From: Verrucomicrobiales bacterium
Lineage (GTDB): Bacteria; Verrucomicrobiota; Verrucomicrobiia; Verrucomicrobiales; Akkermansiaceae
Length of the DNA: 6,925 nt
Assembly: GCA_003483645.1 (NCBI GenBank)
Contig: DMYM01000331.1
Coordinates: 1-6,925, forward strand
Direction: 5' to 3'
Shown: piece after piece, positions 1 through 5,152 of the stretch
Numbering within the stretch: position 1 is the stretch's first letter
Layout of the letters: every line of letters starts with the position of its first letter
Notes under the pieces: model-generated
Databases searched by the model: none
Told to the model about the DNA's origin: nothing
Seen by the model: the letters and a program-made list of their open reading frames with translations, nothing else
Position numbers and translations under genes: made by a program

Positions 1-939
1 GGTTCTATCGTCGTACTCCTGGAGGTCGCTGCGGCCATCACCATCAAAGTCACCTGTCCCCGCGCCGGGTCCAGGGGTCACGCCATTGCCGTCCCAGGCT
101 GTTCCGTCCAGGTCGGTCAGGTTGCCTGCCCTTGCCTGCTCCCAGTTATCGCGGAGGGTGTCGTTGTCGTCGTCTGTCGGCGGACCGGCCAGATCTTCCA
201 GGCTGTTGCCCGCAACTCCTCCCTGGTAGATCTCGTCGACCTCATCAGCAGAAAGGGGGCGGTTCCAGATCGCCACATCGTCGATCTCACCGTTCCACCC
301 GCGGTTGACGGCCTGCGGGTTCTCACCAACCATCAGGGGGAGATTGGGGTCGGAGTTGATCGCGCTCATGGTCTGGGAGGCTTGCACAACACCGTCGATG
401 TAAAGGGTGCGGTTGTTGTTTGCCAGGTCAGAGGTGCCCACGAAGTGGTGCCACTGGCCGTCGTTGACATTGGCTCCACCATGGATGTCACCACCGCCGC
501 CCTGCCATGCCATGGTCTGGTTGTCGCCCCAGCGGTGGAAGCGCCAGTTGCCACCCTCACCGCGGCCCACTCCAATTTGCCAGCCGGTCTGGAATTGCGC
601 GACCTTCCCCCACCACTGCACGGTGATGGCCTGGACCTGTCCGCCATTGGTGCCGCCGTCGACGTCGGGACTGAAGGGAGCTTGGGCGTGACCTGTTCCC
701 GGCCCGGAGCCAAGGTAAGCCCCACCGCCGAAAAGGCCGGGGCCGTAAGAGCCGGAATGACCGGAAGCGAAGGAGAGGTTGTCGTCGACAGTGTTGGCGT
801 TGCCGTCCAGGGACCCCGCGCTGTCATCAGAGTTGTTGTCAAAGTTATAGTAGACTGTCAGGCCATCAGTCACCGCAGCATGGAGCGGCAACATCACGAC
901 TGCACAGAGAAGGGAGGCGAATAAGGTGTGAATATTCAT
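1..939 (-). CDS. Secreted LamG/ConA-like lectin domain protein with calcium-loop C-terminal region (C-terminus beyond window)
   Basis: Reading the minus strand from the ATG at 939 gives an open frame of 313 codons that leaves the window without a stop, so the protein is partial. Residues 1-22 form a signal peptide (hydrophobic stretch around LFASLLCAVVMLPLHA), so the product is exported. Residues about 25-240 show the Laminin-G/concanavalin A-like jelly-roll pattern: YYNFDNNSDDSAG near the start, GQWHHFVGTSD at 161-171, RTLYIDG at 177-183, and the closing signature NGEIDDVAIWNRPLSADEV at 216-234. Residues about 255-313 carry acidic loops, DDDNDTLRDNWE and GDFDGDGRSDLQEY, like the thrombospondin-3/dockerin-type calcium loops that follow LamG domains in Verrucomicrobiota and Planctomycetota proteins. 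The family usually binds carbohydrate or acts as an adhesion module. The ligand here is unknown, and a catalytic or anchoring domain could lie beyond the edge. The start fits the signal peptide, but the upstream bases show no Shine-Dalgarno sequence. Confidence 0.88.
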   Translation of the reverse strand, partial: MNIHTLFASLLCAVVMLPLHAAVTDGLTVYYNFDNNSDDSAGSLDGNANTVDDNLSFASGHSGSYGPGLFGGGAYLGSGPGTGHAQAPFSPDVDGGTNGGQVQAITVQWWGKVAQFQTGWQIGVGRGEGGNWRFHRWGDNQTMAWQGGGGDIHGGANVNDGQWHHFVGTSDLANNNRTLYIDGVVQASQTMSAINSDPNLPLMVGENPQAVNRGWNGEIDDVAIWNRPLSADEVDEIYQGGVAGNSLEDLAGPPTDDDNDTLRDNWEQARAGNLTDLDGTAWDGNGVTPGPGAGTGDFDGDGRSDLQEYDDRT

Positions 940-1241
940 CGTAGTCCGGGTGGGTTCTGTTCTTGGATTTTGCGGTCGTGGGGCAGCCGGCTTTGAGTGG
1001 CAGAGGGTGAGACAGGAGCTGCGCGACGGGCCTGATATGCTTGCAAATCCCCTATTGAGGTCAATGGGTTTCTGCGAAGGCGCGGGAAAATACTGTCGTG
1101 TGTGATACCGTCGGGATCGGACGGCGTTCCTAACCGAGGCCCCTCAATGAGGAGGAAAACGACGGGTGATTTTGATCACCTTGAGAGTCGAGGAGATTTG
1201 AAAGTCATTAGTGCCAAACCGACCTGCACCGGGATGAAGGT
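940..1241. other. Non-coding interval between two minus-strand genes
   Basis: This 302-base gap lies between the stop of the DUF1593-like gene and the start of the LamG gene. The short frames inside it show no recognisable protein and overlap real genes out of frame. It should hold the end signal of the upstream gene and the promoter of the LamG gene. A hairpin at 1165-1180 is listed separately. A second, weaker inverted repeat, CCGTC/GACGG, lies at 1108-1112 and 1120-1124. For the LamG promoter, the best pair I can see on the minus strand is TTGACC (1064-1059) and CATATC (1039-1034), but the 19-base spacer and poor -10 match make it weak, so it is not listed as a feature. Confidence 0.7.
1165..1180 (-). 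terminator. Possible terminator hairpin of the DUF1593-like gene
   Basis: The sequence holds a perfect 6-base inverted repeat, GGTGAT and ATCACC, around a 4-base loop. It lies about 60 bases downstream of the DUF1593-like stop codon. On the minus strand the stem is followed by CGTCGTTTTCC, which contains a short T run set off by a few bases. The short stem and imperfect T tract make this a weak candidate. The same palindrome could instead be a regulatory site for the LamG gene. Confidence 0.33.
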
Positions 1242-2678
1242 TCAGTTGCGTTGGTTTGGATCGATTGTGACGATAACGCGCCGGTAGGACGTCAGGGTTG
1301 GCGCTCCCCCGTCTGTTGCCTCCAGGATGAAGTGTATGGTCCTGGGAACATTCACCCTGGGGGCGTTGAGCTTTAATACCGCAGTGTCGTCGCCCTGCCA
1401 TGTCAGGTTGCGGAAGTGAATGGTGAGCGGAAAGGAACCGACCTCGCGGTAGGGGTACCAGCGGAAGGACATTTCATCGCCATCCGGGTCGGAGGTTTTG
1501 CTGGCGTCGAGTGTCACCTTGCTGCCCGGGGCAACGGTGAGATCAATTGCTTCCCGAGTCCGATCTCCATTCACGATGGCGAGAGGAGGATGATTGACGG
1601 CCTCGAATTCCGATGAGTTGCTCCAGTCGATGCGGGCGGCGAAGTCGTGCTGATATTCCCTGCGCCAGCGCCAGATAGTGGCCTGGTTGCTGGTGTGCCA
1701 TTTACCATCCACGCCTTTGACCTCGTCCATGGCATTGGTCCAGATGGGCCGGGTTTCGGGTTCGTGGTAGTAGCGTCTGGGCGGAGCGGTGTAGAGCTCG
1801 TAGCGCCCACCCCAGCCGCCCCAGTCGGGATGTTCCGGTTCATTCAGGCCGTTTGGAATGACCCAGAAGAAGGAAGGGGTGTCACCTTCCATGAGATATT
1901 TGGTGGGCGGATGCATTGCTCCGAGTGGTCCGTGGTTGTTGCGGATGTGCTGGTCGAGCCAGGGATTGTCCACGAGGGAGAAGTCCGGCCCCCGGAAGCG
2001 GCCATGAAACCTGTCACCCGAAATTCCCACCCAGGTGGCGTAGTGGTAGGAGCCCCCCTGGCCCTCTTCATGGCCGGGGCTCACGATGTAGAAGAGCCCG
2101 GGGAACGTGTTGCGCATCCAGGGGCCGGCATCGTCCTGATCCGAGATGGTATAGACGCGAAGCTTGCTGATGAATCTGTCTGCCTCGGCCCTGGGGCGCG
2201 TCTTGCTCACCTTCCAGAGGGCCTGGGCCAGGCAATTGGCACCGCCCCAGATCGAAACATAGACCGGGCGGGGGTCATTCTCGTCCACCACCCTGATGAT
2301 GTGCTCGGACCCGGTGGAATCGTGTCCCTCTCCCACTCCCTCCATGCCGAACCTCGGGACTCCCTGTTTGACGGTTTTCAGGAGTTCATCGGCCTCCGGC
2401 CATCCCCCGGCGTGCACCGTCAGGTTTTCACGGACCTGTCGGTAGGCTTCGATTCGTTCCACGATCCTGTCGGGTGCGGTTCGATTGCGCAGCCAGCACG
2501 AGGTGGTGGCGATGAGGCCTTCGATTTCCAGTTCGTTGGCGTAACAGAGGAGCCGGACCATGGACTGTTCGTCGTCGGGTTCATTGGTGATGTCGGTGAG
2601 GACGAGGAGTCGCGGCCTGGTGAGTGCGGTTGCGGGCACGAGCAGGGCGAGAAGAAAAAGAACGGGGGCGCGCGTCAT
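1242..2678 (-). CDS. Secreted DUF1593 / Sde182-type nucleoside hydrolase-like protein
   Basis: The product is 478 residues. Residues 1-19 form a signal peptide (APVLFLLALLVPATA core), so it is exported. The nucleoside hydrolase-like domain starts at once: LLVLTDITNEPDDEQSMVRLL at 24-44, with Asp29, Asp35 and Asp36 matching the aspartate cluster that binds calcium and ribose in true nucleoside hydrolases. IEGLIATTS (52-60), VYVSIWGGANCLAQAL (139-154) and VYTISDQDDAG (175-185) continue that fold. The aromatic-rich segment 235-345 (PDWGGWGGRYELY at 284-296) is typical of the DUF1593 family, whose founding member is the cellulose-binding Sde182 of Saccharophagus degradans. Residues about 364-474 form a C-terminal beta-sandwich (DASKTSDPDGDEMSFRW; FILEATDGGAP) like PKD or cadherin modules. 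The length is normal for the family. Enzyme activity is unproven; the carbohydrate link comes from the family. The frame stays open upstream to 2900, but that stretch is antisense to the rhomboid gene and would bury the signal peptide, so the ATG at 2678 is chosen. Confidence 0.9.
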   Translation of the reverse strand: MTRAPVLFLLALLVPATALTRPRLLVLTDITNEPDDEQSMVRLLCYANELEIEGLIATTSCWLRNRTAPDRIVERIEAYRQVRENLTVHAGGWPEADELLKTVKQGVPRFGMEGVGEGHDSTGSEHIIRVVDENDPRPVYVSIWGGANCLAQALWKVSKTRPRAEADRFISKLRVYTISDQDDAGPWMRNTFPGLFYIVSPGHEEGQGGSYHYATWVGISGDRFHGRFRGPDFSLVDNPWLDQHIRNNHGPLGAMHPPTKYLMEGDTPSFFWVIPNGLNEPEHPDWGGWGGRYELYTAPPRRYYHEPETRPIWTNAMDEVKGVDGKWHTSNQATIWRWRREYQHDFAARIDWSNSSEFEAVNHPPLAIVNGDRTREAIDLTVAPGSKVTLDASKTSDPDGDEMSFRWYPYREVGSFPLTIHFRNLTWQGDDTAVLKLNAPRVNVPRTIHFILEATDGGAPTLTSYRRVIVTIDPNQRN

Positions 2679-2772
2679 GAGAACATCGAGAACGAGATTG
2701 CTCGGTGTTTCGAGTGGAATCGTCGTGTCCCGGTTGCGTCCCCTGGAAACCGCGTCATACTGGCACCGCCGC
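2679..2772. promoter_or_regulatory. Divergent start region between DUF1593-like and rhomboid genes
   Basis: If the rhomboid starts at 2773, these 94 bases separate two divergent genes and should carry both promoters. On the plus strand, TTGCGT (2734-2739) and CATACT (2756-2761), 16 bases apart, are a weak sigma70-like pair. They would start transcription about 5 bases before the ATG at 2773. I see no comparable pair for the minus-strand gene. If the rhomboid instead starts at the ATG at 2677, the two genes overlap at a shared TCATGA and this stretch is coding. Confidence 0.35.
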
Positions 2773-3621
2773 ATGACGGAGATCGACCGTGCCCTTGAGG
2801 AAGGTTCCCTCGCCCTGGTGGGAGAATTCAGCTCCCTCCGGGTCGCCAACGAGTATGCCCTGGTGGTGCTGGCCATGAATCTCGATTGCTGGTTGCGCAT
2901 GGAGGCGCAAGGCCCGTGTTATGCTCTCTACGCCGAGGCTCCCTTCCAGGTTGCCATCGAGGAGGAATTTCGTCTCTACACCGAGGAACAGAGCCTCCCC
3001 GCCGAGCGGAGACTGGAGATTCCACTCTACGGATCGGGGATCGAACTCTTCCTGCTCTGGGCGATGGCCCTGGTCCTTGTCTTCATGAATCAAACCGAGG
3101 CCATGGTAGAGGATTACTGCAGCTCCAGTCTTGGGATTTTCGAGCGGGGAGAATGGTACCGGCCGGCCACGTCCCTCTTCCTGCATGCAGATGGTCCCCA
3201 CCTGGTCGGGAATCTCCTGATCGGGGGAGTCTTCTGTGTGTTTGTCTCGCACACCCTCGGACCGTTGCTGGGATGGATCGCGATCCTGGCCAGCGGGACT
3301 TTTGGGAACATCGTCACTTCCTGGCTGCATTATCCTGAGGCCTTCAAGTCGCTGGGAGCCTCCACCGCGACCTTCGGTGCGCTGGGCCTGCTGGTTGGCA
3401 GCAGCGTATGGCTGGCCTGGCACGCGCGTTCCATGCGCAGGTTGGGCGGGGCGGTCCTTCCGATCATCGCCGGTGCCATCCTTCTCGGCTGGTTCGGGGC
3501 AGGCGGCGGAGATCCCACCTCGCGGGTGGACGTGCTCGCCCATGTGATGGGGTTTGCCACCGGGGCGGTCCTGGGTCTGGCAATCGCCCTGGCACGGAGG
3601 AATGCCGAAGTGGCGGGGTAA
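2773..3621 (+). CDS. Rhomboid-family intramembrane serine protease
   Basis: The product is 282 residues from the ATG at 2773. Rhomboids are membrane proteases that cut transmembrane substrates with a Ser-His dyad. Residues about 16-74 form a soluble N-terminal region with an apparent beta-alpha-beta-beta-alpha pattern (VANEYALVVLAMNLDCWL, then a helix ending LYTEEQ), resembling the small sensor-like domain before many such rhomboids. Six membrane segments follow at about 89-107, 141-163, 164-186, 195-218, 225-245 and 253-275. The loop-1 arginine motif is present as EWYRPATSLFLHAD. HADGPHLVGN supplies His138, His143 and Asn147 (oxyanion site). Ser197 lies in GASTATFG and His257 in DVLAHVMGFATG. 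The residue after the catalytic Ser is Thr, not the common Gly. All key residues are present, so it is probably active. Possible earlier starts are GTG 2725 and ATG 2677; I chose 2773 because homologous sequence seems to begin there and the earlier codons overlap the neighbour's start region. The substrate is unknown. Confidence 0.88.
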   Translation: MTEIDRALEEGSLALVGEFSSLRVANEYALVVLAMNLDCWLRMEAQGPCYALYAEAPFQVAIEEEFRLYTEEQSLPAERRLEIPLYGSGIELFLLWAMALVLVFMNQTEAMVEDYCSSSLGIFERGEWYRPATSLFLHADGPHLVGNLLIGGVFCVFVSHTLGPLLGWIAILASGTFGNIVTSWLHYPEAFKSLGASTATFGALGLLVGSSVWLAWHARSMRRLGGAVLPIIAGAILLGWFGAGGGDPTSRVDVLAHVMGFATGAVLGLAIALARRNAEVAG

Positions 3622-3622
3622 C

Positions 3623-3648
3623 GGCCGGGAAGCGCTCAGAGCCCGGCC
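3623..3648. terminator. GC-rich hairpin at a convergent gene junction
   Basis: GGCCGGG at 3623-3629 pairs perfectly with CCCGGCC at 3642-3648 around a 12-base loop. It starts one base after the rhomboid stop codon and runs into the last codons of the convergent oxidoreductase gene. Its position suits a two-way transcription end, but there is no T tract on either side, so it is not a classic intrinsic terminator. Confidence 0.35.
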
Positions 3649-4976
3649 ACTTCCCAGCCCTTGCGGTATTCCTGGTGAAGGAGGTTGTCGGCGGCCTTGC
3701 TGTTTGCGAAGCGGAGGGCCCTGGTATCCCACTCGAGCCTGGTGCCGGGAACCCTGGAGGCCACGCAGCCCAGCAGGACCGTTTCGCAGAGCGGTCCGGC
3801 GTAGTCGAAGCTGGAAGTGGGCTTGCCCGTCCCCCTGATGGCCTCGACCCATTGCTGGTAGTGATCGGTGGTGGGCAGGACCCCGAAGTCGAGCCCCTTG
3901 AATTTTTTCTCCGGGTAGAGACTTGGGAGATTGCCTGAGCCATGAGGGCAGACGATCACGCCTTTCTCCCCGACGAACATGCTGCCATTTGCAGGGAGCT
4001 TCGTCCCGGCTGGCAGATCGCATTCGGAGAGGTCGGGGAGATTACCCCCGTCATGCCAGGTCACCTTGATGGTCTTGCCGGTGGTTCGGGCTGTCCCGGG
4101 GAACTCGTAGTGAATCCGTTCTGCTTTCGGGAAGGTTTCCCTGGTTGGCTCCGGCCCCTCGTAGAGAACGGTGTTGGGCGCGGTGAGATCGAGAGCCCAG
4201 TAAATGGGATCGATGATATGGCAACCCATGTCCCCGAGGGCGCCGGTTCCGAAGTCATACCAGCCCCTCCACTTGAAGGGATGGTAGACGCCGGGGGCGA
4301 AGGGGCGCTCGGGGGCGACCCCGAGCCAGAGATCCCACTGCAGTGAATCAGGCGGTGTCGTGGTGGCGGATGGGCGCTTGATGCCCTGGGGCCAGATGGG
4401 TCGGTTGGACCAGGCGTGGGCGCACTTGATCTTTCCGATCAGGCCCTTCTGCACGAGGTGAACCAGGGTGCGGTAACTGGTTCCACTGTGGTGCTGGTTT
4501 CCCATCTGGGTGGCCACCCCGGCCCGGGCGGCGGCTTCGGTCACCTTGCGTGATTCATGAATCGTGCGGGTCAGGGGCTTCTGGGTGTAACAGCCGATTC
4601 CCTGCTGGAGGGCGGTCATGGTGACCGACGCGTGCATGTGATCCGGAGTAGAGACGGTGATGCCATCCAGGTTTTTCTCCTTCTCCAGCATGACTCGCCA
4701 GTCGGTGTAGCGCCGGGCCTTGGGCCACTTCCCGGCCGCCGAGGCGACCCCCCCGCGCTTGCCCCCCTTCGCCCCCTCCACGTCGCAGAAGGCCACGATG
4801 TTGCCGTATTTTGCGGCGCCGTTGGAGTCGACCCATCCCTTGCCCCCCACGCCCACCGCGGCGAGGTTGGGGGTTTCATTCGGGGAACGCTTGGCCCAGA
4901 CGCTACCGGGGAGCAGGGTGGTGGCGGAGGCGGTAGAGAGGCCTCCGAGGAAAATGCGGCGCGTTAATTTGCTCAT
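3636..4976 (-). CDS. Tat-exported Gfo/Idh/MocA family oxidoreductase
   Basis: The product is 446 residues. The N-terminus is a twin-arginine signal: SKLTRRIFLGGLS with Arg6-Arg7, then a hydrophobic stretch ending near VWAK at about 29. This indicates folded export with bound cofactor, as known for Zymomonas glucose-fructose oxidoreductase. The NAD(P)-binding Rossmann fold follows: NLAAVGVGGKG with the glycine motif at 42-47, IVAFCDVE at the end of the second strand, and LDGITVSTPDHMHA at about 103-116. The catalytic lysine motif is QKP with Lys133, where many relatives have EKP. The C-terminal substrate domain contains GALGDMGCHIIDP with Asp249 and His253, which usually line the sugar site. 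Length and order match the secreted subfamily that is abundant in Planctomycetota and Verrucomicrobiota. The substrate is probably a sugar or sugar derivative but cannot be read from sequence. The ATG at 4976 is chosen because it places the Tat motif at the N-terminus; an upstream GTG at 5078 would add 34 residues before it. The gene is divergent from the beta-propeller gene. Confidence 0.93.
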   Translation of the reverse strand: MSKLTRRIFLGGLSTASATTLLPGSVWAKRSPNETPNLAAVGVGGKGWVDSNGAAKYGNIVAFCDVEGAKGGKRGGVASAAGKWPKARRYTDWRVMLEKEKNLDGITVSTPDHMHASVTMTALQQGIGCYTQKPLTRTIHESRKVTEAAARAGVATQMGNQHHSGTSYRTLVHLVQKGLIGKIKCAHAWSNRPIWPQGIKRPSATTTPPDSLQWDLWLGVAPERPFAPGVYHPFKWRGWYDFGTGALGDMGCHIIDPIYWALDLTAPNTVLYEGPEPTRETFPKAERIHYEFPGTARTTGKTIKVTWHDGGNLPDLSECDLPAGTKLPANGSMFVGEKGVIVCPHGSGNLPSLYPEKKFKGLDFGVLPTTDHYQQWVEAIRGTGKPTSSFDYAGPLCETVLLGCVASRVPGTRLEWDTRALRFANSKAADNLLHQEYRKGWEVAGL

Positions 4977-4983
4977 CGGTACG

Positions 4984-5011
4984 TTTCTATCGTCTTGGAC
5001 CTGCTTGGCAA
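4984..5011 (-). promoter_or_regulatory. Candidate promoter of the Gfo/Idh/MocA gene
   Basis: On the minus strand, TTGCCA (5011-5006) matches the -35 consensus at 5 of 6 bases. After 16 bases comes TAGAAA (4989-4984), which matches the -10 consensus at 4 of 6. Transcription would begin at or next to the ATG at 4976, giving a leaderless or nearly leaderless message. This fits the lack of a Shine-Dalgarno sequence there. It rests on motif reading alone. Confidence 0.3.
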
Positions 5012-5037
5012 GTGTCGGCATTTGGGCTGCATTCTGC

Positions 5038-5066
5038 TTCAGTTCAGGATTGTGGGCGCAACTGAA
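5038..5066. promoter_or_regulatory. Inverted repeat in a divergent intergenic region, possible operator
   Basis: TTCAGTT at 5038-5044 and AACTGAA at 5060-5066 are perfect 7-base inverted half sites with 15 bases between them. Their centres are 22 bases apart, about two helical turns, as expected for a dimeric regulator bound to one face of the DNA. The repeat lies between the two divergent starts, upstream of both candidate promoters. It could coordinate the oxidoreductase and beta-propeller genes. A chance match is possible, and no regulator gene is visible in the window. Confidence 0.35.
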
Positions 5067-5112
5067 AATCACCTGCACGGGCGTAAGTGGCAGAAGACTT
5101 TTTTCATAGCGG

Positions 5113-5141
5113 ATGGCAGTTTGCCCGAAAGCACCTACAAT
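5113..5141 (+). promoter_or_regulatory. Candidate promoter of the beta-propeller gene
   Basis: ATGGCA (5113-5118) matches the -35 consensus at 4 of 6 bases. An ideal 17-base spacer leads to TACAAT (5136-5141), which matches the -10 consensus at 5 of 6. The predicted transcript would begin near 5148, about 5 bases before the ATG at 5153 or 20 before the ATG at 5168. This argues against the upstream GTG at 5087 as the translation start. Confidence 0.4.
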
Positions 5142-5152
5142 TCCTCTCCGGA

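Noticed and set aside
366..924. Frames on both strands (366-842 minus, 382-924 plus, 407-691 plus) overlapping the LamG gene
   Set aside because: They are out of frame with, or antisense to, a gene with a clear LamG signature, and their products are low-complexity.
1102..1401. Short frames at 1102-1287 (plus) and 1144-1401 (minus) in and near the intergenic gap
   Set aside because: Neither shows a domain, signal peptide or ribosome binding site, and both run into the DUF1593-like gene in other frames.
1647..2798. Long plus-strand open frame (383 codons) antisense to the DUF1593-like gene
   Set aside because: The translated protein has no recognisable domain, while the opposite strand encodes a full family-matching protein with a signal peptide. 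Long antisense frames are common in GC-rich genes.
2679..2900. 74-codon upstream extension of the DUF1593-like gene
   Set aside because: It would place an Arg/Ser-rich stretch before a clean signal peptide and overlap the rhomboid coding region on the other strand.
2755..4023. Long minus-strand open frame (422 codons) across the rhomboid and the end of the oxidoreductase gene
   Set aside because: It is antisense to a rhomboid with intact catalytic motifs and out of frame with the oxidoreductase. Its product is rich in Gly, Pro, Arg and Gln with no domain pattern.
4977..5078. 34-codon upstream extension of the Gfo/Idh/MocA gene from a GTG
   Set aside because: It would bury the Tat signal, and it covers the inverted repeat and promoter-like sequences of the divergent region.
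5087..5152. 22-codon upstream extension of the beta-propeller gene from a GTG
   Set aside because: It would put a non-hydrophobic segment before the signal peptide and overlap the best -35/-10 pair.
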